Below are positions 7,996 through 16,505 of a DNA stretch of 64,000 bases, in pieces (the stretch's first letter is position 1; each line of letters begins with the position of its first letter). The notes below the pieces were generated by a model that made no database searches, had not been told where the DNA came from, and was given only the letters and a program-made list of their open reading frames with translations. The stretch is from Botrimarina hoheduenensis (GTDB lineage: Bacteria; Planctomycetota; Planctomycetia; Pirellulales; Lacipirellulaceae). The translations under genes and the position numbers were made by a program. The DNA lies in the NCBI RefSeq assembly GCF_007859815.1, contig NZ_SJPH01000002.1:466285-530284 (forward strand), given 5' to 3'.

Positions 7996-10413
7996 ATGCG
8001 AACGAATCAAAATCACGCCAGCGCCATGCCCTGGTGGCTGGCGGTGACAACATGCCTTTTCTTGCCGGCGGTTTGGATCACGGCGGCATGGGCAGATACC
8101 ACCGATGAAACGGCGGGGCAGGCCACAGCGAACACCTTCAATCCAACGCTGCCGCAGCACCGGCCACTTAAATTAAGCGACCCTGTTGCTGCGGCTCCGC
8201 CGGTCGATCTCGACCTGGTGACGGGCACGATTGAGGAACGCATCGAGCGCGTTCTGTCGGTCATGACGATCGAAGAGAAGATCGGACAGATGTGCCAAGT
8301 TGCGCAGTTCGGCGACGAACTAGGGGACGCCATCAAGGCCGATCTGCGCGCCGGACGCATCGGGTCACTTTTCTACACGGGCAACGCGGCACAAACGCGC
8401 GAAGCCCAGCGGATCGCCCAAGAGGAATCGCGTTTAGGATTGCCGCTCTTGACGCCGCGCGATGTCATTCACGGCTTCCGTACCGTTTTTCCCATTCCGC
8501 TCGGCCAGAGCGCAAGCTGGAACCCTGAGCTGGTTGAAGCGGCTTGCCAAGCCGCGGCGGTCGAATCACTTGAACAGGGCATCAACTGGACCTTTGCTCC
8601 CATGATGGACGTCAGCCGTGACGCCCGCTGGGGGCGCATCGCCGAGTCGTTGGGCGAAGACCCCGTGCTTGCCGCCGAGCTTGCTGCGGCCATGGTCCGG
8701 GGCTATCAGGGGGACGACGAGCAGCGTGGCATCGCCGCCTGTGCGAAGCACTATGTCGCTTATGGACTGACTGAGGGCGGGCGTGACTACAACCGGGCCC
8801 AAGTCGCAATCAGCGAGCTGCACAGCGTTTTCCTGCGACCCTTCGAAGAGGCGGTGCGGGCCGGGTGCGCAACGGTTATGACGGGCTTTAGCAGCATCAA
8901 CGGCGTGCCGCCGTCGGGCGATACCGAATTGGTACGCAAGCACCTAAAAGAGCGGTGCGGTTTTGAGGGGCTCGTCGTGAGTGACTGGGGCTCGGTCATC
9001 GAGATGATCGAACACGGGTACGCCCAGAATCGCTCTGAGGCGGCTCGCTTGGCCGTCACGGCGGGGGTCGATATGGAGATGGCCTCCACGACCTATCAAG
9101 AAAATCTGCTCTCGTTGATCGAAGCGGGAGCCCTCGAGACCGACCTCATCGACGATGCCGTCCGCCGTGTGCTGCGGGTGAAATTCCAGTACGCGATGGA
9201 CGACCAGCGCAAACAGCTCAGCTCGACCCTCGAGGAGCGTCGCGCGTGTGCTCTTGCGCTCGCCACTCAAAGCGTCGTGCTGCTCAAGAACGATTCCGAA
9301 CGCTTGCCGCTGGATCCGAACAAGCCGGGGAAGATCGCGTTGATTGGTCCGCTGGCCGATGCGGCGCGTGATCAGCTCGGGTGCTGGATGCTCGATGGCA
9401 AGGCCGAAGAGGCCGTCACGCTGGCAGCCGCGCTGCGTGAAGCTATCGGTGAGCGTGGCCAGCTGACGGTGGCAGCGGGACTTGAATCGACGATCGACCA
9501 GAGCGCGGCGGGGATTGCCGACGCCGTGGCGGCTGCCAAACAGTCCGACGTTGCGATCCTCTGCGTTGGCGAGGGGTGGCAACTAAGCGGGGAGGCACGC
9601 TGCCGAGTGGATCTGAATCTTCCGGGCAACCAATCGGAGCTGGTCCGGGCGGTTACCGAAACCGGCACGCCCACGATCCTTGTCGTCATGGCAGGCCGCC
9701 CGCTCACCATCGGTGACGAAGCCGAACGTTGCGCGGCGGTGCTCTACGCTTGGCACCCCGGCACGATGGGCGGGCCGGCGCTGGTGAACGTGCTGATGGG
9801 GCGCGAGTCTCCTTCGGGAAAGCTGCCGGTAACGTTCCCCAAACATGTGGGCCAATCACCGCTCTACTACAACTGTCCCAACACCGGGCGCCCCGCTTTG
9901 GCCGGCACCCGGGCGCTCATCGGTTCGGGGCTCTCGGACTTCCCCGAAGAACAGAAGTACCGTTCCCACTATCTGGATGAAGACCCCTTCCCGCTGTACC
10001 CCTTCGGATACGGCCTGTCTTACACCCAGTTTGAGTACAGCGATCTGGAACTCTCGCGCCCGGCGATCGAGCCCGGCCAGACGCTCGCGGTGCGAGTGCG
10101 GCTGACCAATGTCGGCTCGGTTGCGGCGGACGAGGTCGCCCAGCTTTATGTCCAAGACACCTATGCGAGCTTGGTCCGTCCGGTTCGCGAGCTCAAGGCA
10201 TTCCGCCGCGTTCACCTCGACCCCAACGAGTCCACGATTCTCGAGTTCGCGCTCTCGACCGACGAGCTGGCCTTCTTTGACAATGAGGCGCAGCTACGGC
10301 TCGAGGCGGGCGAGTTCCGGGTCGGAGTCGGCGGCGACTCGACCGTGCCGCTGTCGGCGTCGTTCCAGCTGCGCGAAGCCACGGTTGCCAGCGACCGGAG
10401 TCTTCCTAAGTAG
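7996..10413 (+). CDS. bglX: Secreted GH3 beta-glucosidase (BglX-like)
   Basis: An 805-residue exported glycoside hydrolase of family 3. A signal peptide covers about residues 1-34 (WLAVTTCLFLPAVWITAAWA). The (beta/alpha)8 domain contains the family signatures KHYVAYG and the nucleophile D330 in VVSDWGS. The alpha/beta sandwich follows (LLKNDSERLPL, then LPGNQSELV), and the C-terminus is a fibronectin-III-like domain (LYVQDTYASLVRPVRELKAF) typical of BglX. Length and order match periplasmic BglX. It would remove terminal beta-glucosyl or related residues from oligosaccharides in the periplasm. Operator site 3 lies upstream and a LacI-family regulator gene follows 55 bases downstream, which supports a shared saccharide-responsive unit. 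Confidence 0.93.
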   Translation: MRTNQNHASAMPWWLAVTTCLFLPAVWITAAWADTTDETAGQATANTFNPTLPQHRPLKLSDPVAAAPPVDLDLVTGTIEERIERVLSVMTIEEKIGQMCQVAQFGDELGDAIKADLRAGRIGSLFYTGNAAQTREAQRIAQEESRLGLPLLTPRDVIHGFRTVFPIPLGQSASWNPELVEAACQAAAVESLEQGINWTFAPMMDVSRDARWGRIAESLGEDPVLAAELAAAMVRGYQGDDEQRGIAACAKHYVAYGLTEGGRDYNRAQVAISELHSVFLRPFEEAVRAGCATVMTGFSSINGVPPSGDTELVRKHLKERCGFEGLVVSDWGSVIEMIEHGYAQNRSEAARLAVTAGVDMEMASTTYQENLLSLIEAGALETDLIDDAVRRVLRVKFQYAMDDQRKQLSSTLEERRACALALATQSVVLLKNDSERLPLDPNKPGKIALIGPLADAARDQLGCWMLDGKAEEAVTLAAALREAIGERGQLTVAAGLESTIDQSAAGIADAVAAAKQSDVAILCVGEGWQLSGEARCRVDLNLPGNQSELVRAVTETGTPTILVVMAGRPLTIGDEAERCAAVLYAWHPGTMGGPALVNVLMGRESPSGKLPVTFPKHVGQSPLYYNCPNTGRPALAGTRALIGSGLSDFPEEQKYRSHYLDEDPFPLYPFGYGLSYTQFEYSDLELSRPAIEPGQTLAVRVRLTNVGSVAADEVAQLYVQDTYASLVRPVRELKAFRRVHLDPNESTILEFALSTDELAFFDNEAQLRLEAGEFRVGVGGDSTVPLSASFQLREATVASDRSLPK

Positions 10414-10468
10414 AACTGGCCGATTCTCGATCCGCTTCTCTTCTCATGCTGTTTCCTGCGGAGTTGTC

Positions 10469-11476
10469 TTGGCCGCATCGATCGAAGACGTCGCGAAACG
10501 GGCCAACGTTTCGATCAGCACCGTTTCACGCGTGCTGAATCGGCGGAACATCGTCAATTCCGAGACGCGCAAACGGGTCGAGGAGGCGATCGACGCGCTC
10601 GGCTATCGACCGAACGTCTTCGCCCGGGGGCTAATGCTCCGCAAGAGCAACATCCTGGGTTTGGTGTTGCCGGACTTGCACGGCGAGTTTTACTCCGAGA
10701 TTATCCGCGGAGCCAACCAAAAGACCCGTGAACTGGGCTACCACATGCTGGTCTCGTCGGTCACCGCCGACGACGACGGCCACGATGTTCTCTCTGCCGT
10801 TGGCACGCAGGGGTTGGTTGATGGCATCGTCGTGATGGTGACGGAGATGAGCTCCCGGATCCGCACCTCGTTGTCCCAGGCAGACCTGCCCATGGTGCTG
10901 CTGGACGGCGACGTGCCCGGCGTTAAGCACGATTCGGTGGTCATCGACCAGCAACGCGGTGCGGCGGAAATGGTTCGCCACCTGCTCGATTCCTCGCCGG
11001 GCAATCGTGTGCTCTTCATCGGCGGGCATGACACCAACCTCGACACGATCGATCGGTTAACCGCGTATCGAAAGGTCCTCGCCGAGCACGGGCTTCAACC
11101 GGGGCGGCAGGATATCGTCCATTTGGACTACTCGTACGAGACCGCTTTCGACTACGCCAGCCAGCACGTGCTAGCGTGGGCCGAGCAGCCCACAACGATC
11201 TTCGCCGCCAACGACGAGATGGCCGCCGGCGTGGTCGATGCCGCAATCGCCGCGACTCTCAGTGTGCCCGACGAGCTGAAGGTGGTCGGCTTCGACGACA
11301 CCCGGATCGCCCAGCTCACACGCCCCCGCCTGACCACCGTGCGGGTGCCGAAGTCGGAGATGGGGGCCGCGGCGGTAGAGCTGCTCTGTGCACGGCTGAA
11401 AGAGCCCGGTCGGCCCTCGACCCGAATCACGCTGCAGACCGAGCTCGTGGTCCGTGAGTCGTGCGGAGGGCGTTAG
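10469..11476 (+). CDS. LacI-family transcriptional regulator
   Basis: A 335-residue regulator. The N-terminus IEDVAKRANVSISTVSRVLN is the classic LacI helix-turn-helix, followed by the hinge helix (YRPNVFARGL) and a periplasmic-binding-protein-like sensor domain (residues ~60-335). The start is placed at a TTG at 10469 with GGAG 5 bases upstream, because the helix-turn-helix must be N-terminal; the frame is open further upstream only inside the GH3 gene. It lies just after the GH3 beta-glucosidase and before the PEP-CTERM gene at 11810. Four matching operator-like palindromes in the first 11.6 kb are its most likely targets. The effector is probably a glucoside-derived sugar, but the sequence does not show which. 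Confidence 0.92.
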   Translation: MAASIEDVAKRANVSISTVSRVLNRRNIVNSETRKRVEEAIDALGYRPNVFARGLMLRKSNILGLVLPDLHGEFYSEIIRGANQKTRELGYHMLVSSVTADDDGHDVLSAVGTQGLVDGIVVMVTEMSSRIRTSLSQADLPMVLLDGDVPGVKHDSVVIDQQRGAAEMVRHLLDSSPGNRVLFIGGHDTNLDTIDRLTAYRKVLAEHGLQPGRQDIVHLDYSYETAFDYASQHVLAWAEQPTTIFAANDEMAAGVVDAAIAATLSVPDELKVVGFDDTRIAQLTRPRLTTVRVPKSEMGAAAVELLCARLKEPGRPSTRITLQTELVVRESCGGR

Positions 11477-11809
11477 GCTCGGTTTTTTTCAGTCGGGGTA
11501 ATCTTCGAGGAAAACAGCAATGAAAACGCTTGCAAAGGATCTCGCCGCTCGATAATTTAGAATAACAGTTACTCATCTGAGCGGTCGGTCGGCACTGCGC
11601 CGTCGGTTTGCTCTGTTCTTGTCATTAGATCGCCGGTCGCAAGATCGGTTCGTTGTAGTCGGTGGGTCGGCTGCCGCTGTCCGCAGAACGCTTGGTCGAG
11701 CCACCACGCGAGCGCGGCACCGCGGCAATCGACGCACCTTGTGTCGGCTCTTTTCGCTCCCCGCTCTTCCCTGTCACTCCCCACCACGCTTCGATTGAAG
11801 GAGACACCC
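11477..11809 (+). other. Intergenic promoter region of the 11810 gene
   Basis: No gene was supported in this 333-base gap. It holds operator site 4 and a candidate promoter in which TTGCAA (11530-11535) overlaps the operator, with GATAAT at 11551-11556. An AAGGAG ribosome binding site (11798-11803) stands 6 bases before the ATG at 11810. The 200 bases between promoter and start would form a long untranslated leader. Confidence 0.5.
11521..11534. promoter_or_regulatory. LacI-type operator, site 4
   Basis: TGAAAACGCTTGCA differs from site 1 by one base. It lies 44 bases after the LacI-family stop codon and overlaps a candidate -35 box (TTGCAA) of a promoter facing the PEP-CTERM gene at 11810. 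Confidence 0.7.
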
Positions 11810-13252
11810 ATGAAACGATTCGGATTGATGCTTGCCTTAGTAGCGAGCGCCTGCGTCGCCCAGCGCGCCGCGGCGGTTGAACTGCTCACCAACGGTAACT
11901 TTGAGGCCGCGCTCGTCGAGACGATCGACGGCTGGAATCTGGCGGAGTATCGCACCGCCGATCCCAATATCGCGGTTAACTCGGCGGCGATTGTCGGCTT
12001 CGCCAACAACCCGGGCGGCACGGCGGGCGAGTTCGGCCTGTGGCTGCGTTCGTTCGTCGGCAACCCGACCGACGGTCTGGCCGACGCGGTGCTCACGCAA
12101 ACGGTGGCCGCCGCGGCGGGAGAGACCTACACCTTCTCGGGCGAAGCCTCGTTCGAGCAGAACCACGCCGCGGGCGTCCCGTTCTTGGACCTGCTCTCAC
12201 CGTTCGGCGAAGTCGCCTCGCCCACGCAAGCGACCTTCCGCCTCGAGTTCCTCGGTGCCGGTGGAGCGGTTCTCGGCAGTGCGTCGCAAAATGTGGCCGA
12301 TGACGTCTTCAACGGCTTCGGCTACTCGGCGGTCACGCCGATCGTTGCTGTCGCTCCGGCCGGCACGGTTTCGGCGCGCGTGGTTGCCGAAGAAACCGGC
12401 ATGGCGATCAACATCGATCCGGGCCAGTCGGCGTTCTACGACAACTTCTCGCTGAAGGCCGCATCGAACCCCACCTCCGAGCTGCTCACCAACGGCAACC
12501 TGAACACACCGATCACGCAGTCGGTGGTTGGCTTTGAGTTTGTCGAAGCCCCCTCGGGGACCGACACCCTCGCGCTGGCGGGCTTTGCTAACGACCCCGC
12601 CACGGGCGGTGCCCAGGGCGTCTGGATCCGCGGCTTCGTTGCGGGCGATGGCACGGTCAAGACCAGCGTCCCCGCGACGCCCGGTGCCGAGTACTCGTTC
12701 AAGGCCTCGACCCGCTGGGAAGCCAACTACACGGGTGGCCTGCCGGAGACCGGCACCGAGACCATGCTCGAGCTCGCGTTCCTCGATTCGAGCGACAGCG
12801 TTCTCGGTTCGCCCGTGACGCTCGACCTGCGCACCGTGCAGATGAACGATGGCGAGTGGCGCAACCACGAGCTGCTGGGCACCGCCCCGGCCGGTGCCGT
12901 TAGCGTCCGCGTCTCGGGCATCGTGACCGGCTTGCAGGTCGGCACGGGTGGCGGGTTGTCGGCGTTCTTCGACGACTTCTCGCTGATGACCACCGCCGTG
13001 GCGCTCAACCCGGGCGACTTCAACGGCGACGGCAAGGTCGACAACGGCGACCTGAACCTGTTGCTCGGCAACTGGGGTGCCAACACGGTCCCCGGGGCGT
13101 GGATCAACGGCTTCGCGGCGCCGGTCGACAACGCCGAGCTCAACGCCCTGCTGGGCAACTGGGGCTTCGGCGTTGGTGTGGCGGTCCCCGAGCCCGCTTC
13201 GCTGTTGCTGATGGCCGCCGCCGGCTTGGTGTCGGTACGTCGCCGTCGCTGA
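11810..13252 (+). CDS. Two-module PEP-CTERM exported protein with dockerin-like repeats
   Basis: A 480-residue exported protein. The ATG at 11810 follows an AAGGAG site and begins a signal peptide ending in QRAAA. Two homologous beta-sandwich modules follow (about residues 24-205 and 212-395). Each opens with ELLTNGN and each contains a YDNFSLK or FDDFSLM segment near its end, as in CBM-like or discoidin-like jelly rolls. Two dockerin-like calcium repeats (GDFNGDGKVDNGDLN and a degenerate second copy, each ending LLGNWG) precede the PEP-CTERM tail (VPEPASLLLM, then RRRR). The architecture suggests a surface carbohydrate-binding protein rather than an enzyme. Its promoter carries operator site 4, so it is probably under the control of the adjacent LacI-family protein. 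Confidence 0.8.
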   Translation: MKRFGLMLALVASACVAQRAAAVELLTNGNFEAALVETIDGWNLAEYRTADPNIAVNSAAIVGFANNPGGTAGEFGLWLRSFVGNPTDGLADAVLTQTVAAAAGETYTFSGEASFEQNHAAGVPFLDLLSPFGEVASPTQATFRLEFLGAGGAVLGSASQNVADDVFNGFGYSAVTPIVAVAPAGTVSARVVAEETGMAINIDPGQSAFYDNFSLKAASNPTSELLTNGNLNTPITQSVVGFEFVEAPSGTDTLALAGFANDPATGGAQGVWIRGFVAGDGTVKTSVPATPGAEYSFKASTRWEANYTGGLPETGTETMLELAFLDSSDSVLGSPVTLDLRTVQMNDGEWRNHELLGTAPAGAVSVRVSGIVTGLQVGTGGGLSAFFDDFSLMTTAVALNPGDFNGDGKVDNGDLNLLLGNWGANTVPGAWINGFAAPVDNAELNALLGNWGFGVGVAVPEPASLLLMAAAGLVSVRRRR

Positions 13253-13605
13253 ACGTGACGCGAGGGGGGGGTGCACCCAACCAACGCCGTCCGGCGTGCG
13301 TAGGGAAGAGAGCGGCCCCCCCGCGAGAGAGTTTCACGTCGGCGTGAAGAAGTGCTGGCGCGCAGGGCGGAAGCCACTGCTCGCCAGGCTTCTCGCGCCG
13401 CCGCGAAGAAGAAGCAAAGAAAGAAGCAAAAGAAAAGAAGTCGTGTGAGGGGAAAGCGTGAGGGGAAGGGCGAGGCGTTCCGCGCAGGTACGCCTCGCCT
13501 TCTCCTCCCCTCCACACGAGCAAACAGCCACCCCGCTTAGCAAGGGAAGCTTAGGCCCCGTCGCCGATCGTTCGGTGGCGGCGAGAATTCATCAGGAGCA
13601 GATCG
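13253..13605. other. Intergenic region with purine tract and long hairpin
   Basis: No gene was supported in these 353 bases. A purine-rich tract (about 13405-13440) runs into a long imperfect inverted repeat (13441-13519). A GGAG ribosome binding site precedes the DUF1559 start at 13606. The minus-strand open frames here are low-complexity translations of the tract. Confidence 0.5.
13441..13519. repeat. Long imperfect inverted repeat (hairpin)
   Basis: The outer arms TCGTGTGAGGGG (13441-13452) and CCCCTCCACACGA (13507-13519) pair with one bulge. The inner arms GGCGAGGCGT and ACGCCTCGCC pair perfectly around an 11-base loop. Read on the minus strand it is followed by a pyrimidine-rich run, so it could terminate minus-strand transcription. 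On the plus strand no U-tract follows. Confidence 0.6.
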
Positions 13606-14823
13606 ATGCCAGCGAACAAGCCCTTCTTTACCGAGCGATCGCCGCAGCCCCGGGGCTTCACGCTGGTGGAGTTGCTGGTGGTGATCGCGATCATCGGCAT
13701 CTTGGTGGCGCTGTTGCTGCCGGCGGTGCAAGCCGCGCGCGAAGCGGCGCGACGCACACAGTGCAAGAACAACCTGAAGAACATCGGGCTAGCGACGCAG
13801 AATTTTTACGACACGTACCAGCAGTTCCCCACGGGCGGAACTAGCCCCGGTGCCCGTATCGAGAATTATCTAGCCGATACTTTCTCTCAACCCAATGCGG
13901 CCCTGCGGAGAGGTCCCGCCAACGGACCTGAAAAACAGGGTCTCGGGGTTTTCTTTCAGCTACTGCCGTACCTTGAAGAAGGGGCGATCGCTGATATCAC
14001 TCAAACGGATCAACTTAACAACCAAGCTGTTGGACTCTTTAACTGCCCCTCAAGGCGAGGTGTTACTTTTGGTGGCGGAGGTGGAGGCCCTTCTTTGATT
14101 GACTACGCCGGTGTCATGGCGGGTCCCGCCCGCTCTGAGGTCGGCGATACCGAGATGGATAGTCGGTTAGCCAATCCCACAAGTCCTGACACACGAATCC
14201 GACAAGCCACTTGGGGTTGTCCTATTCCTGCGTGTGATTCAGGTTTGCCGAATGCAAGCACTGTGCAGAAATTGATTACTAGTCGCCCCGAACCTGACTG
14301 GGTTCAATTCCGAGGCATCATTCAGCGCACCGATTGGACGCTGGCGTTAACAGCAAGTCCTCCTCAGGGGAGAGAGTCGGGATTTGGTTTGAAAATGACC
14401 TTTGCAAAGATCACCGACGGCAGCAGCAAGACCATGTTCATAGCGGAGAAGTGGCTTCCCACAGAGTTTCACGGTGGAACTTCTCCTCAGCCCGGTATGG
14501 GTGCCTTCGACGATGATGGCTGGGCCGATGCTTGGGACTGCAACAACATGCGAACTACGATTTTCTCGCCCCGGAGCGATTCCGATCTTTCTCTACCTCC
14601 GGGAGTTACCGCCAACGGTACCCCTCCGCTTGAAGTTCTAGTACGTCCCAACAACATCTGTGACGACTACGGAGATTGGCTCCTAGGCTCATCCCACGCC
14701 GGTGGAATCAACGCCGTCTTTGCCGATGGCTCAACGCGATTCATCAACTACGACATTGATTTAGAAAACTTTAACCGGCTCGGTCACCGTCACGATGGCG
14801 AATCAATCGACTACAGCTTCTAA
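13606..14823 (+). CDS. DUF1559 domain-containing pseudopilin-like protein
   Basis: A 405-residue protein of the family greatly expanded in planctomycetes. Residues ~15-45 carry the prepilin cleavage and N-methylation motif ([24 protein letters not shown]), then [22 protein letters not shown]. This is followed by the DUF1559 (SBP_bac_10) domain. Near the C-terminus [14 protein letters not shown] matches the H-X9-DG motif. A prepilin peptidase would process it and it would be displayed through a type II secretion or type IV pilus-like machine; its role is unknown. It stands alone with a GGAG site upstream and a strong terminator downstream. Confidence 0.93.
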   Translation: MPANKPFFTERSPQPRGFTLVELLVVIAIIGILVALLLPAVQAAREAARRTQCKNNLKNIGLATQNFYDTYQQFPTGGTSPGARIENYLADTFSQPNAALRRGPANGPEKQGLGVFFQLLPYLEEGAIADITQTDQLNNQAVGLFNCPSRRGVTFGGGGGGPSLIDYAGVMAGPARSEVGDTEMDSRLANPTSPDTRIRQATWGCPIPACDSGLPNASTVQKLITSRPEPDWVQFRGIIQRTDWTLALTASPPQGRESGFGLKMTFAKITDGSSKTMFIAEKWLPTEFHGGTSPQPGMGAFDDDGWADAWDCNNMRTTIFSPRSDSDLSLPPGVTANGTPPLEVLVRPNNICDDYGDWLLGSSHAGGINAVFADGSTRFINYDIDLENFNRLGHRHDGESIDYSF

Positions 14824-14889
14824 GACGCCGGACTGCGGTTTGCGTTGAAGTCTGCCGATCTATTCACCCGCGGATCGACGGAAATCAAC

Positions 14890-14933
14890 AAAAGAGGGGA
14901 GCGACGCGCGTGCGACTCGCTCCCCTCTTTTTT
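14890..14933 (+). terminator. Bidirectional rho-independent terminator
   Basis: A perfect 11-bp stem (GAGGGGAGCGA at 14894-14904, TCGCTCCCCTC at 14917-14927) is followed by six T and preceded by four A. It lies 67 bases after the DUF1559 stop and before the gene at 14960. Confidence 0.93.
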
Positions 14934-14959
14934 AGAGATCAACCCTCGTCAGGACACGG

Positions 14960-16471
14960 ATGGACGCCGCCCCCGCTGTAAGCACCACCGACGAAACCCG
15001 GATAAAGTCCCGGCAACGTGGTACACGGCGCTGGTTCGCCGTTGTGGTGATCGGGGTGGGCGTGCTTGTCTCGACGGCGTGCGTGCCACTGCATGCCGCC
15101 GACCTTGCCGCCCAGCCGGCATCCAGCGCGGTCAATCAGCACGCCCCCTTTCTTGATGACCTGCAAGAGCGCACCTTCGGTTTCTTCTGGGAGACCACGC
15201 CCGCGGAGAACGGGCTGACGCCCGATCGCTGGCCGACTAAGACCGCGTCGAGCATCGCGGCGGTGGGCTTCGGACTGACCTCCTACGGCGTGGGGGTCGA
15301 GCGGGGCTGGATCACGCGCGACGAGGCGCGTGCGCGGACCCTGGCCACACTCCGTTTCTTTGCGGCTTCCAAGCAATCGCCCGAACCGCATCACGTGAGC
15401 GGCCACCGCGGCTTCTATTACCACTTTCTACTGGCCGACACGGGCGAGCGGTGGCGGCAGTGCGAACTCTCGAGCATCGATACGGCGCTGCTCATGCTCG
15501 GCGTGCTGTACGCCCGCGAGTACTTTGACGACGACACCGCCGAAGAGGTGGAGATCCGTCGGCTGGCGGACTTCTTGTATGAGCGGGTCGAGTGGAGCTG
15601 GATGCAGCCACGTCCGCCGCTGGTGGCGATGGCATGGCACCCGGAGCAACAAGCCTTCGGCGGGGCCGACTATCGCGGTTACAACGAGGCGCTTTTTCTG
15701 TACGTCTTGGCCCTCGGATCGCCGACGCACCCGATCGATCCGGCGGCGTGGGACCGCTTTACCGCCGAGTACGATTGGGCCCCGTTTTATGGACAGGAGC
15801 ACGCGAACTTCGCGCCGCTGTTCGGTCACCAGTACGCGGCGTGCTGGATCGATCTGCGTGGGGTGAAAGATGGGGCAATGCGCGAGCGGGGACTCGACTA
15901 CTTTGAGAACAGCCGCCGCGCGACGCTCGCTCAGCGGGCTTACGCGATCGAGAACCCGCAGGGCTGGCGCGATTACGGGGCCGACATCTGGGGCCTGACC
16001 GCTTGCGACGGTCCGGGCGTGGGGGAGCGGGTCTATCGGGGGAAGCAACACCGGTTCGCTAGCTACTGGGCCCGCGGTGCGGCGGCACCACGCATCGACG
16101 ATGACGGCACGATCGCCCCCACGGCCGCGGGCGGCTCGATCCCCTTCGCTCCCGAGGAAACCCTCCGGGCCCTGCAAACAATGCGCGACCGCTACGGCGA
16201 CGCCTTATACGGTCAGTACGGCTTTCGGGACAGCTTTAATCCGAGCCTCGACCAAACCGTGGGGCCCGCGCCGCGCAACGGGAAAATGGTGGAGGGCCTG
16301 GGCTGGTTCAACACGGACTACCTGGGCATCGACCAGGGCCCGATCCTGCTGATGGCAGAGAATTACCGCACCGGCTCGGTGTGGGAAGTGATGCGTCGCA
16401 GCGAGCCGATCCGGCGTGGCCTGCAACGCGCGGGCTTTACCGGGGGCTGGCTCGAACCGACCGAGCCCTGA
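14960..16471 (+). CDS. GH144-like / glycoamylase-domain enzyme
   Basis: A 503-residue protein with an N-terminal membrane-spanning signal (FAVVVIGVGVLVSTACVPLHAA). The mature region begins FLDDLQERTFGFFWE and continues through the glycoamylase-like domain (PF10091, about residues 200-420), with YRGYNEALFLYVLALGSPTH and GYAADIWGLTA-like blocks. These are the marks of the GH144 endo-beta-1,2-glucanase and related (alpha/alpha)6-barrel families. It would act in the periplasm on cyclic or linear beta-glucans. The substrate is inferred from the family only. It is followed after 34 bases by a sulfatase on the same strand, so the two could be co-transcribed. Confidence 0.85.
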   Translation: MDAAPAVSTTDETRIKSRQRGTRRWFAVVVIGVGVLVSTACVPLHAADLAAQPASSAVNQHAPFLDDLQERTFGFFWETTPAENGLTPDRWPTKTASSIAAVGFGLTSYGVGVERGWITRDEARARTLATLRFFAASKQSPEPHHVSGHRGFYYHFLLADTGERWRQCELSSIDTALLMLGVLYAREYFDDDTAEEVEIRRLADFLYERVEWSWMQPRPPLVAMAWHPEQQAFGGADYRGYNEALFLYVLALGSPTHPIDPAAWDRFTAEYDWAPFYGQEHANFAPLFGHQYAACWIDLRGVKDGAMRERGLDYFENSRRATLAQRAYAIENPQGWRDYGADIWGLTACDGPGVGERVYRGKQHRFASYWARGAAAPRIDDDGTIAPTAAGGSIPFAPEETLRALQTMRDRYGDALYGQYGFRDSFNPSLDQTVGPAPRNGKMVEGLGWFNTDYLGIDQGPILLMAENYRTGSVWEVMRRSEPIRRGLQRAGFTGGWLEPTEP

Positions 16472-16505
16472 ACTGGCTTTCCTTCCTGATCACTGTTAGG
16501 GCGTT

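Noticed and set aside
12197..13515. Two long minus-strand open frames opposite the two-module PEP-CTERM gene
   Set aside because: The plus frame has signal peptide, repeated modules, dockerin-like loops and a sorting tail; the minus frames have no recognised content.
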